A stretch of DNA of 20,936 nucleotides. Source: a virus. The stretch covers positions 1 through 20,936 of the IMG/VR virus record IMGVR_UViG_3300032334_000163; one strand, 5' to 3'. The notes under the pieces were generated by a model. The model saw only the letters and a list, made by a program, of their open reading frames with translations, was not told where the DNA came from and searched no databases. A program made the translations under genes and the position numbers. Every line of letters starts with the position of its first letter. Position 1 is the stretch's first letter. Shown one piece after another: positions 14,847-20,936 of the stretch.

Positions 14847-15670
14847 TTGACTATAACGGTATACAATTAAATGAAAAACTAATTCCTGTAGTAGATACGT
14901 ACATGCAGGAGTTAAAAGCAAACTGGTATAATAAATCACAAACCACAGTTAATAACAACGATTTTGTGCCAATGGCCGATGAATGGTTTAAGAGTACACG
15001 CATTAATAACTTGCAAGGGTGGGATCAATTTCCCTGTCAGGATATCATACTTGGTTGTACTCACTATATTGAATCTATTGTGTTAAAATATGGTTGGGAT
15101 GGATTTCAAATCTTACCCGAAGACTATGCCTACTATGGATTAATGGGAAAATTTGGTGTTGGCATTGGAAATTTAGCATCCAACGTTCCGTTACTAGTAT
15201 CTTTACCAAATTGGAAATATTCCGATCTACGCCCTGAGTGGGCAGCAGTATTACAAGAATGCGAAGAAAAGAATATTGATATTCACATTGATATGGCCTG
15301 GATAATTACAGCCAAAGATATAGAGATAGATTTAGGTCACCCTAACATAAAATCTTTTGCAATGAGTATGAGCAAGTACAATATGGAGTGGAATAGAATT
15401 GGCTTACGTTGGTCAAAACAACGAACAATGGATTCTATTACCATTTTTAATCACTACTATGGTAATGTCAATAATGGAACTGTATCTTGTGGTGCATATA
15501 TGTTGAAAAATATACCTCGAGATTATGTATGGAACACATACGGTGCAAAATACGATTCTGTATGTGAAGATCATGATTTAGTTAAAACTAAATTATTACA
15601 TGTGGCTAGAATTCCGGGTAATGATTATCCTAACGGTATCAGCCATTTATTAGCCAGTGACAGTGAATGA
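14843..15670 (+). CDS. PLP-dependent aminotransferase-fold-like protein (short)
   Basis: 275 aa from ATG 14843, chosen over the ATG at 14777 because of the strong GGGGGGAGG upstream and the 4-base overlap with the previous stop. Motifs follow the order of fold-type I aminotransferases. VPLLVSLPNWKYSD (115-128) resembles the NPNNPTG turn. IDIHIDMAW (145-153, Asp150) resembles the DEAY aspartate that contacts the PLP ring nitrogen. HPNIKSFAMSMSKYN (166-180, Lys178) resembles the SLSK Schiff-base lysine, followed by NRIGLRWSK (184-192, compare GxRxGY). The C-terminal small domain is largely missing: the family is usually 370-400 aa. Thus it could be a minimal enzyme, a partner subunit or an inactive relative. 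It is translationally coupled to the amidinotransferase-like gene (4-base overlap). Confidence 0.55.
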   Translation: MIDYNGIQLNEKLIPVVDTYMQELKANWYNKSQTTVNNNDFVPMADEWFKSTRINNLQGWDQFPCQDIILGCTHYIESIVLKYGWDGFQILPEDYAYYGLMGKFGVGIGNLASNVPLLVSLPNWKYSDLRPEWAAVLQECEEKNIDIHIDMAWIITAKDIEIDLGHPNIKSFAMSMSKYNMEWNRIGLRWSKQRTMDSITIFNHYYGNVNNGTVSCGAYMLKNIPRDYVWNTYGAKYDSVCEDHDLVKTKLLHVARIPGNDYPNGISHLLASDSE

Positions 15671-16788
15671 CATATTCAGTACATCAACATTGGGATCCTT
15701 TGCGTGTCTGTGCTGTAGGCAAAATGTATCCTGCTGAGTTTTTTAATTTCATCACTGATTCAGAAGCACGTGACATTATGCAGCGTATTGCCAGTGAAAC
15801 AGAACAAGACCTGTTGAATTTAGCAAAAGTATTAAAAAGTTTTGATGTTGAAGTAATTAGAACAGATGTGGAAGAAAACACAGATTGTTATCACATAGGC
15901 ACTGGTTATTTGCCGCCTCCCATGACTCCTCGAGATGATACCGCAATGATAGGCACAAAGTTTTTTATGCCTACGCCGGATCGTAATCGTAAATGGGATA
16001 GACTAAGAGGAACATCGTGGCCAGCCCGTCCACCGGTCACTGAAGAAGAATTTTGTTCATTACCTAAATTTGTACTTGAAGAGCTAATAGACATTTTTAA
16101 TATTGATAATGTGTTTCAATTATACGATAGAGATTATTCAACATTAACAACAATTCAGAATCAAGTCAAACAACAAGGAAATACTATCTATTACGATCAG
16201 CAAATTGATAGTGCAATGGTTTGCAGACTAGGTAAAGATTTATATTTTGGAACATGGGATACATCTCAATATAATAGCGAATACTTAACAAAATTTCAAA
16301 ATCTATTCCCGGAATATCGATGCCATATTGTAAACACCGAAGGGCACTTGGATGGAACATTTTGCCCTGTTAGCGAAGGGTTAATTATTTCTAGTAGATC
16401 AATTGAGCTAGAAGTATTTGATAAATTATTTCCTGGATGGGAAGTGGTATACACAGATATTAACACACCTCCAGGTATTAAGAAATGGTGGGTTCCGGGA
16501 GAAGAGAACAATATAGCATTTACAAATTTTGTAAATACTTCGCTTAAAAACTGGGTTGGATCAATTGAAGAAACATCAATTGATGTAAATTTTCTTATAA
16601 TTAATCCTACTAATATTTTATGTACACAAGAAAATGATGTATTGTTTCGAGCATTAGAGAGATTTAATATTAAAGCACATGTGGTGCCTTTTAGACATTC
16701 AACATTCTGGGACGGCGGACTGCATTGCTTCACTACAGATTTAAATAGGGACGGTGCTATTAAAGATTACTTTCCAGAAAGAAATTAA
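15667..16788 (+). CDS. Glycine-amidinotransferase-like enzyme (guanidino-group transferase)
   Basis: 373 aa. Family members move the amidino group of arginine to an amine acceptor such as glycine. Matching segments, by comparison with human AGAT as I remember it: WDPLRVCAVG near the N-terminus; PRDDTAMIG (88-96); IDSAMVCRLGKDLYF (180-194, Asp181, like human Asp254); HIVNTEGHLDGTF (220-232, His227 and Asp229); and GGLHCFTTDLNRDG (350-363, catalytic Cys354). Every residue of the Cys-His-Asp apparatus is present, so an active enzyme is likely. Human AGAT is 423 aa including its targeting peptide; this length fits the catalytic domain. The acceptor cannot be told. Overlaps of 4 bases upstream and 1 base downstream link it to the aminotransferase-like and oxygenase genes. 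Confidence 0.8.
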   Translation: MTYSVHQHWDPLRVCAVGKMYPAEFFNFITDSEARDIMQRIASETEQDLLNLAKVLKSFDVEVIRTDVEENTDCYHIGTGYLPPPMTPRDDTAMIGTKFFMPTPDRNRKWDRLRGTSWPARPPVTEEEFCSLPKFVLEELIDIFNIDNVFQLYDRDYSTLTTIQNQVKQQGNTIYYDQQIDSAMVCRLGKDLYFGTWDTSQYNSEYLTKFQNLFPEYRCHIVNTEGHLDGTFCPVSEGLIISSRSIELEVFDKLFPGWEVVYTDINTPPGIKKWWVPGEENNIAFTNFVNTSLKNWVGSIEETSIDVNFLIINPTNILCTQENDVLFRALERFNIKAHVVPFRHSTFWDGGLHCFTTDLNRDGAIKDYFPERN

Positions 16789-17381
16789 TGCCACTTGATT
16801 TTACTCTAATAGAAAAAGCAACTAACTATTCAATTGATCAATTTGATAAAAAAACTTCAACAGATTGTCCTTATATTTTTATATTATATGAGTTCTTGGA
16901 TCCTGAACTACTAGAAAAATTATACAAGTTTGCCTTATTTAATAATAACTGGAGCATACAAGAAGACTATAAAAAAATAGGATATCGTAACAGTAGATTT
17001 AAACTCAATTGGGAAAGTGATACTGTCATCGAGGAAACACATATTGTTCTTGAAAATTTAACCAAAGTTCTCAATCAGTTTTACAAAAAGAATAATAAAT
17101 TTCTAGGTATAAATCTATGGAAAGATGTAACAGGATTTAGTCTGCCTACACACATAGATAACCCAGACATAGATCTAGCAATGCAAATTTACTTAAACAA
17201 CGGCACAGATGATCTAGGCACTACGTTTACCTATCAAAGCAATATTATCAAAACACCGTATATTGAAAATCACGGATACATAATGGACAATTTAGGGAAA
17301 GTTATACACTATTTTGATTCAACAATTCCATTGGATTACACAAGATACAGTCTTTATGCTATATGGGCCAAAATTCAATAA
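16788..17381 (+). CDS. 2-oxoglutarate/Fe(II)-dependent oxygenase
   Basis: 197 aa; ATG shares one base with the previous TAA. The metal-binding triad is visible as HID at residues 122-124 (His122, Asp124) and VIHYFDS at 172-178 (His174). The 2OG-binding arginine is probably Arg186 in TRYSLYAIWAK. The spacing fits the prolyl-4-hydroxylase-like group common in marine phages: LPTHIDNPDIDLAMQIYLN, GTTF, DNLGKVIH. Phage members may hydroxylate proteins, nucleotides or small molecules. Here it follows the amidinotransferase-like gene, so it may hydroxylate that pathway's product, though it could equally act alone. The gene is AT-rich like the two before it. Its last 19 bases overlap an alternative ATG of the next gene, and the late-promoter-like AATAAATA spans its stop codon. 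Confidence 0.75.
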   Translation: MPLDFTLIEKATNYSIDQFDKKTSTDCPYIFILYEFLDPELLEKLYKFALFNNNWSIQEDYKKIGYRNSRFKLNWESDTVIEETHIVLENLTKVLNQFYKKNNKFLGINLWKDVTGFSLPTHIDNPDIDLAMQIYLNNGTDDLGTTFTYQSNIIKTPYIENHGYIMDNLGKVIHYFDSTIPLDYTRYSLYAIWAKIQ

Positions 17382-17384
17382 ATA
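17377..17384 (+). promoter_or_regulatory. T4-type late promoter (AATAAATA)
   Basis: One base from the TATAAATA consensus, overlapping the oxygenase stop codon. The predicted start at about 17390 leaves GGGG (17395-17398) and the TTG at 17405 on the mRNA, but excludes the ATG at 17363. Confidence 0.5.
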
Positions 17385-17404
17385 CTTTAAATTCGGGGCA
17401 GATT

Positions 17405-17653
17405 TTGCAAAAAAAGACTCGTAGCATACTTGATGAATTGGCACATTTACCAGTGTCGCGTGATCGCGAAAATCTGGTAGAAAGTAGAGCTACGCACGTA
17501 ATTAGTGGGGCTATCAATCTTATTAATTATATTAAAGAAAATTATGATCAAGAGCAAGCGGCAGAATTAGAACGTAGACTTCTTAACAGTATCAGATCGC
17601 AAGATCCTGCAAAATTTAGCCGCGGTGTAAGGAGATTTAAGAATGATAATTAG
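17405..17653 (+). CDS. Small helical conserved phage protein (82 aa, TTG start)
   Basis: The start is taken as TTG 17405, 6 bases after GGGG, since the promoter-like AATAAATA lies just upstream. An ATG at 17363 in the same frame would add 14 residues encoded inside the oxygenase gene and remains possible for read-through transcripts. The protein begins LQKKTRSILDELAHLP and continues ESRATHVISGAINLINYIKENYDQEQAAELERRLLNSIRSQDPAKFSRGVRRF, a charged all-helical protein with a basic C-terminus. I recall relatives in marine T4-like phages starting at the equivalent residue. No function known. It overlaps the nucleotidyltransferase gene by 11 bases. Confidence 0.7.
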   Translation: MQKKTRSILDELAHLPVSRDRENLVESRATHVISGAINLINYIKENYDQEQAAELERRLLNSIRSQDPAKFSRGVRRFKNDN

Positions 17654-18383
17654 CGAAGGCGGGAACGTATTTAAAGGTCCCAACAAAGAACCACTAACAC
17701 AACGTATTAATCGTGAGGATGTACCTGCTACCGTCAAGTGGCTTGAAAATGCTACCGGGCTAGCATTTCCTGAACAAACATGGTTGGGCACAACAGGACG
17801 CAAGTCAAGTTCCGGAGACTTAGATTTATCAGTTGACGAATCTAAATTGGACAAAGACACATTAGTACAAACTTTACTAGCCAATGGCGTAGATAAAAAC
17901 AGTATTAAAAAGTCCGGAGACAGTGTACACGTTAAAACACCTATTGCCGGCAATCCCAGTAACGGATTTGTGCAAGCTGATTTAATGTTTGGTGAACCAG
18001 ACTGGCAATCATTTAGTATGAGCGGATCTGCTGAAGGCAGTCAGCTGACTGGCATGAGCCGTCATATTATATTGGCCAGCATAGTCAGTGCATTGAACCC
18101 AGGACTCAAGTGGAGTTACAAAAACGGTCTAGTGGATCGTGTCACAAACACCACGATAGAAAACGGAAAAAGTCCAGCTACACTAAGCAAGATCACTGGT
18201 ATACCTGTAGCCAAGTTAAACTCCGCAGATGATATTATTGACGCTGTTAGTAAACGACCTAACTATGCTCAATTAGTTGCAGCAGCGAGAGAAACACTGG
18301 CACAGAGTGATATACAACTACCTGAAGCAGCACCCGCACCGGGTACTGCAGCATGGTTTAGAACATATAGCGATAAGTTTTAA
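17643..18383 (+). CDS. Pol-beta-fold nucleotidyltransferase
   Basis: 246 aa; AAGGAG about 9 bases before the ATG. The fold signature is LGTTGRKSSSGDLDLSVD (48-65): a glycine-rich G-T-x-G loop, then D-x-D with Asp59 and Asp61. A third acidic strand, FVQADLMFG (109-117, Asp113), completes the metal-binding triad of the superfamily that includes tRNA nucleotidyltransferases, poly(A) polymerases and antibiotic nucleotidyltransferases. The middle part, GMSRHIILASIVSALNP (137-153), fits a helical subdomain. The C-terminal third has alternating helices and a proline-alanine stretch (about 227-237). Related marine-phage proteins are, to my memory, described only as hypothetical or nucleotidyltransferase. 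It is directly followed by a ligase-fold gene (1-base overlap), suggesting a joint role in transferring or joining nucleotides. Substrate unknown. Confidence 0.7.
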   Translation: MIISEGGNVFKGPNKEPLTQRINREDVPATVKWLENATGLAFPEQTWLGTTGRKSSSGDLDLSVDESKLDKDTLVQTLLANGVDKNSIKKSGDSVHVKTPIAGNPSNGFVQADLMFGEPDWQSFSMSGSAEGSQLTGMSRHIILASIVSALNPGLKWSYKNGLVDRVTNTTIENGKSPATLSKITGIPVAKLNSADDIIDAVSKRPNYAQLVAAARETLAQSDIQLPEAAPAPGTAAWFRTYSDKF

Positions 18384-19495
18384 TGATATTAGATTTTATC
18401 AACATGCTTACCGAGGCAGCAGATCCTCGTACACCGCACCCCGAAGATGCTATCTTTCAAGGTAGCGCCGCTGCGGCACAACAAGTGGCCGGTCTTAAAT
18501 CAGTGATTGCAAATCCTACCAATCTAACAATTAAGTGGGACGGTAAGCCAGCATTAATATTTGGAAGAGACAAAGACGGCCAATTGGCCGTCATGGACAA
18601 GTATATGTGGGACGCCGGTGTGTTAGCCAAGAGTGTGAAAGAATGGCAGACCTATGATGCTAACAAAGCATCAGGTAATCTGCGTGGTAGCTTATACGAC
18701 CTATTAGAAGTCGTATGGCCAGGTTTAAATGCAGCAGTACAAGGTCCTGGGTTTTATTGGGGCGATTTATTATATGCCGGACAACTGCAACCAGTACAAG
18801 GCAAGTTTGTTTTTCGCCCTAACCTAGTAGAATATCGTATCCCGATTAGCAGTCCTCTTGGTAAACAAATGGCCGGAACTGTGGGCGGAGTTGTAGTACA
18901 TCAATACTATTCAGAACGCGGAGCAGCACCCGTACAATGGAATGGTAAAGGCTTAGGTACAGTACCCGGCGGTGTTGCAATTATAAGTCCGACTGCAGGA
19001 AATAGATTTGCATTAAAAACTCCGGTACAACAAGAACGAGCTGCAGATGCTGCACTACAAAAATATGGTGCCGCGGTCGATCAATTACTAAGCACCGTTC
19101 CGCAGAGTGCTAGAGATAGAATTAAAACATACTTTAATAAATTTATCACAGGCCAAACTAAAGAAGCATTACACGATTGGCTGGCAGCAAATGTCAGTGG
19201 CAAGCAATATCAAGCACTAGCCGGCGATGATCATACAGGTAGTTTATTTGCACAAGATGATCAAGGACAAATTGTAGAAAGTCCAGGTTATGTAGGGTTA
19301 AAAGCAATTTGGAACAGCGTCTATGCTTTTAAACAAAATCTAGCCAAGCAATTGGCACCACAAGTGCAAGGACTAGAAGAGTATGTAAATGGACAACCCG
19401 CCGGGGAAGGATTTGTGTTTCCCACACCCAGTGGACTAGTAAAAATAGTAGATAGAGAAGTGTTTTCCGCAGCCAATTTTGCGAAAAATGGCTAA
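18383..19495 (+). CDS. Ligase-fold covalent nucleotidyltransferase-like protein (DUF6267-like)
   Basis: 370 aa. Several motifs match covalent nucleotidyltransferases such as DNA and RNA ligases. LTIKWDGKPALIFGR (48-62) carries motif I, KxDG, with nucleophile Lys51, and an arginine 11 residues later. GFYWGDLLYAG (123-133) resembles motif III. GEGFVF (341-346) matches motif IV (EGxV) and GLVKIVDR (351-358, Lys354) matches motif V. Motifs III and IV are about 210 residues apart, further than in small ligases, with an inserted domain (160-300) rich in Ala and Gln. It starts within HPEDAIFQGSAAAAQQ, resembling a phage family I recall as DUF6267. It overlaps the Pol-beta-fold gene by one base. Whether it ligates, caps or labels nucleic acid is unknown. 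Confidence 0.6.
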   Translation: MILDFINMLTEAADPRTPHPEDAIFQGSAAAAQQVAGLKSVIANPTNLTIKWDGKPALIFGRDKDGQLAVMDKYMWDAGVLAKSVKEWQTYDANKASGNLRGSLYDLLEVVWPGLNAAVQGPGFYWGDLLYAGQLQPVQGKFVFRPNLVEYRIPISSPLGKQMAGTVGGVVVHQYYSERGAAPVQWNGKGLGTVPGGVAIISPTAGNRFALKTPVQQERAADAALQKYGAAVDQLLSTVPQSARDRIKTYFNKFITGQTKEALHDWLAANVSGKQYQALAGDDHTGSLFAQDDQGQIVESPGYVGLKAIWNSVYAFKQNLAKQLAPQVQGLEEYVNGQPAGEGFVFPTPSGLVKIVDREVFSAANFAKNG

Positions 19496-19499
19496 CTGG

Positions 19500-19507
19500 T
19501 ATAAATA
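19500..19507 (+). promoter_or_regulatory. T4 late promoter, exact TATAAATA
   Basis: Perfect match, five bases after the ligase-fold gene's stop codon. With the T4 spacing the transcript begins at A19513, the first base of the conserved hairpin described at 19513-19525. Confidence 0.8.
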
Positions 19508-19512
19508 TTAAC

Positions 19513-19525
19513 ATGCGGTAACGCA
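19513..19525 (+). promoter_or_regulatory. 5'-terminal hairpin / AUG-CGG-UAA minimal ORF
   Basis: Starting at the predicted +1: ATG CGG TAA, which is also a hairpin with stem TGCG (19514-19517) / CGCA (19522-19525) and loop GTAA, a GNRA-type tetraloop. The same 13 bases occur before the next gene at 20061-20073. AAGGAG and the ATG follow 7 and 20 bases later. Confidence 0.65.
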
Positions 19526-19545
19526 AATAATTAAGGAGAATTAAA

Positions 19546-19998
19546 ATGGCAATCGGAGTTACAAGAGTAAGTGGTGATTCACAATTAGTGAACAATATCG
19601 GTGACGGTTACACCCTAAACGCAAATGCACAAATTATCAACACAGGTATTGCAAGCCCAATCAAGGCTTACAAAATTACTACACTAGGTGTTACTGCTAA
19701 CTTAGCAGCAGAACTAAAAGGTCCAAGTACAGCAGGAAAAGACCCAGCGGTACACACTTTGTTAAAAACTATTGCAGCCAATGCTACAGTTTTAGCATAT
19801 CAAGTTGATGCATCAGGTTCAACAGCACAACTAAGCGTTATTGTTGAGCGTAGCAGCTGGGGCAGCGATGCAGACCTACAAGCCACTATTCGTACACTAA
19901 GTCACGATGGTACAGCTGGTGCTAACATTGGTGCATACGGTAACGTATTCCCAGCTTTAGCGGCAGTTACATCAACAGGCGGTATCAAAATAGCTTAA
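19546..19998 (+). CDS. Small late structural-type protein, paralogue A (150 aa)
   Basis: AAGGAG at 19533-19538 gives a clear start. The N-terminus MAIGVTRVSGDSQL matches the next gene's MPIGVTRSAG. The protein then has INTGIASPIKAYKI, a helix (DPAVHTLLKTIAANATVLAYQVD) and TAQLSVIVERSSWGSDADLQATIRTL. It ends in a beta-rich tail with TSTGGIKIA. I recall similar short proteins in T4-like cyanophages, thought to be virion or capsid-associated; no enzyme motif. It has its own exact late promoter and terminator, so it is probably made in large amounts late in infection, fitting a decoration or other abundant structural protein. No signal peptide or membrane segment. Confidence 0.7.
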   Translation: MAIGVTRVSGDSQLVNNIGDGYTLNANAQIINTGIASPIKAYKITTLGVTANLAAELKGPSTAGKDPAVHTLLKTIAANATVLAYQVDASGSTAQLSVIVERSSWGSDADLQATIRTLSHDGTAGANIGAYGNVFPALAAVTSTGGIKIA

Positions 19999-20013
19999 TT
20001 AAACTAAGCGTTT

Positions 20014-20039
20014 AAAAAGCAGCTTCGGCTGCTTTTTTT
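20014..20039 (+). terminator. Strong intrinsic terminator (TTCG loop)
   Basis: Perfect 10-bp stem AAAAAGCAGC (20014-20023) / GCTGCTTTTT (20028-20037) with a TTCG tetraloop, followed by further T. It ends the transcript of the 150-aa gene, before the promoter at 20048. Confidence 0.92.
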
Positions 20040-20047
20040 ATGACTGC

Positions 20048-20055
20048 GATAAATA
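20048..20055 (+). promoter_or_regulatory. T4-type late promoter (GATAAATA)
   Basis: One mismatch from TATAAATA. Using the T4 spacing, +1 falls on A20061, again the first base of ATGCGGTAACGCA, exactly as in the previous gene. Confidence 0.7.
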
Positions 20056-20060
20056 TATAC

Positions 20061-20073
20061 ATGCGGTAACGCA
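20061..20073 (+). promoter_or_regulatory. Second copy of the 5'-terminal hairpin
   Basis: Stem TGCG (20062-20065) / CGCA (20070-20073), loop GTAA; the ATG-CGG-TAA reading is also repeated. The run ACATGCGGTAACGCAAAT is shared with the upstream copy, and AGGAG follows at 20082-20086. Confidence 0.65.
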
Positions 20074-20093
20074 AATATTTTAGGAGAAATAAA

Positions 20094-20456
20094 ATGCCAA
20101 TCGGAGTTACAAGAAGCGCAGGTTATGCGTATACAGGTACAACTGGTGTGTTAAATGGTGTACAATACACCAACGCTGGTCAAAGTATTAAATTATATGT
20201 TGTTGCATCGTTAAACTTATCGTCTGAAGATGACGCAGCAGACGAAGCATTCGAAGCAATCATTCAACTTTTTCCACCTGTGTTAGCATATTATTCTCAT
20301 GCTACTACTGGTGCAATTAGCTTGATCTGCGACGGTGTTAACGCACCAGCAGCAAGTGCATTACAAACAGCACTACAAGCAATTGGAGCCAAGAAAGGCG
20401 CAGTTAACCTATCAAGTGCAACTGTTACTGATGGTACAAGTTTTGTAATTAGCTAA
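20094..20456 (+). CDS. Small late structural-type protein, paralogue B (120 aa)
   Basis: ATG with AGGAG 7 bases upstream. It shares the N-terminus [MP]IGVTR and overall plan with the 150-aa gene. After the first 14 residues come a beta segment (SIKLYVVASLNLSS), an acidic helix (EDDAADEAFEAIIQLFPPVLAYYSHA) and a C-terminal helix-strand part (AASALQTALQAIGAKKGAVNLSS...FVIS). The helix and LAYY stretch align with TIAANATVLAYQV of paralogue A. The two genes, with near-identical leaders and separate terminators, look like a duplication that diverged strongly in protein sequence while the regulatory leader was kept. A minor virion or decoration protein is the best guess. Confidence 0.7.
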   Translation: MPIGVTRSAGYAYTGTTGVLNGVQYTNAGQSIKLYVVASLNLSSEDDAADEAFEAIIQLFPPVLAYYSHATTGAISLICDGVNAPAASALQTALQAIGAKKGAVNLSSATVTDGTSFVIS

Positions 20457-20477
20457 TCTAATTTAATTTAGTACAAA

Positions 20478-20505
20478 CAAAGGCAGACTTGTTCTGCCTT
20501 TTTTG
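20478..20505 (+). terminator. Intrinsic terminator after paralogue B
   Basis: Stem AAAGGCAGA (20479-20487) / TCTGCCTTT (20493-20501), 5-base loop, then TTT. It lies 22 bases after the stop codon. Confidence 0.88.
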
Positions 20506-20510
20506 TTGTC

Positions 20511-20518
20511 TATAAATA
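20511..20518 (+). promoter_or_regulatory. T4 late promoter, exact TATAAATA
   Basis: The T4 spacing puts +1 at A20524, which is the A of the next gene's ATG, so its mRNA would have no leader. Confidence 0.75.
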
Positions 20519-20523
20519 TCTAT

Positions 20524-20936
20524 ATGAAATTCTACACTGGTGTTACATTAGTTGATATTACTGCCACTGGAGTCACAAGACATCGAGCCGAGCAAGAGCT
20601 TGAACGTGATCAACAACGTAATTGGGAAACAGTATTACAATGCATTGGACTCAGAGCGCAACCACAATTAATTGATGGTCCATTCTGTGATGAATACACA
20701 GTCGACGAGACCAGCTTCTTTGGGGAAATGTACTACGGTAAGCAAAAGGTCTGGCTTTTTAGTTTTGGGGTAGAGTTTGATGATGTGTTTTTATTGGATG
20801 GAGATCCGGTGGGGCAATTAGATAAGGACTTTGCACAAGTGCCGATTATTTGTGGACTTGAAGAATCAGCTAGATTCATACTCCCTATTTTTTACCCATA
20901 TGGGGCAATCAAAAACATATACTTTATAGATGGCAG
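20524..20936 (+). CDS. Conserved late phage protein, 3' end cut by window edge
   Basis: Open from ATG 20524 to the right edge (about 137 codons). It reads MKFYTGVTLVDITATGVTRH, then AEQELERDQQRNWETVLQCIGLRAQPQLIDGP, KVWLFSFGVEFDDVF, GDPVGQLDKDFAQVPIICGLEES and FYPYGAIKNIYFIDG. The RNW/QxxGLRxQP block and DPVGxLxxDFxxVP are features I recall from a conserved family in T4-like cyanophages whose function is unknown to me. No ribosome binding site precedes the ATG; the exact late promoter 6 bases upstream predicts a leaderless mRNA. No transmembrane segment is visible. A virion-assembly role is possible because of its late promoter, but nothing in the sequence proves it. Confidence 0.75.
   Translation, partial: MKFYTGVTLVDITATGVTRHRAEQELERDQQRNWETVLQCIGLRAQPQLIDGPFCDEYTVDETSFFGEMYYGKQKVWLFSFGVEFDDVFLLDGDPVGQLDKDFAQVPIICGLEESARFILPIFYPYGAIKNIYFIDG

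Noticed and set aside
19471-19493. Hairpin at the end of the ligase-fold gene as a terminator
   Set aside because: Imperfect stem (one mismatch), overlapping the coding end and with no T-run after it.

Overview
The window reads as part of a marine, T4-like (contractile-tailed) phage genome. The evidence is a T4-type primase (340 aa, about the size of T4 gp61) and a replicative helicase (475 aa, about the size of T4 gp41) almost side by side, a probable small clamp-loader subunit (gp62-like), T4-style late promoters (TATAAATA and one-base variants), very large repetitive tail-fibre genes and tightly overlapping genes. Several small proteins look like families I recall from T4-like cyanophages and pelagiphages. 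The host cannot be named from this sequence. No tRNA, rRNA, CRISPR array, integrase or insertion sequence was seen, and no stretch over 300 bases lacks a gene.

Layout. (1) 1-3249, forward strand: replication/regulation genes of short overlapping ORFs: a partial conserved gene, a 94-aa gene, a gp62-like subunit, an AT-rich DUF6492-type glycosyltransferase-like gene, a zinc-finger protein, and a 195-aa protein whose conserved blocks follow the order of those in the bacterial DnaE polymerase active site. (2) 3224-3601, reverse strand: one small conserved gene, the only convincing minus-strand gene. (3) 3608-10415: a late module with a baseplate Ig-like protein, a 1653-aa repetitive tail fibre and a 446-aa protein with two concanavalin-A-like (LamG) domains. 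(4) 10451-11152: a membrane fatty-acid desaturase, an auxiliary metabolic gene. (5) 11132-14364: primase, an SGNH-hydrolase-like gene and helicase, preceded by a good sigma70-type promoter. (6) 14361-17381: a possible biosynthetic or modification cassette: a beta-rich protein, a PLP-aminotransferase-fold-like protein, a glycine-amidinotransferase-like enzyme with all its catalytic residues, and a 2OG-Fe(II) oxygenase. (7) 17377-19495: a small conserved protein, a Pol-beta-fold nucleotidyltransferase and a protein with the KxDG-type motifs of DNA/RNA ligases. (8) 19500-20936: three late units, each with its own TATAAATA-type promoter. Two are similar small structural-type genes whose transcripts are predicted to start with the same AUG-CGG-UAA sequence folded into a GNRA-loop hairpin, and each is followed by a strong terminator.

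Working together: the primase, helicase and gp62-like protein belong to the phage replisome. The tail-fibre and LamG proteins probably set host binding. The desaturase, glycosyltransferase-like, SGNH and amidinotransferase cassette genes look like accessory cargo placed between core genes. The most notable candidates are the miniature DnaE-like protein (2662-3249), the nucleotidyltransferase plus ligase-fold pair (17643-19495) and the aminotransferase-like/amidinotransferase/oxygenase cassette (14843-17381). These assignments come from motif reading alone, without database searches.
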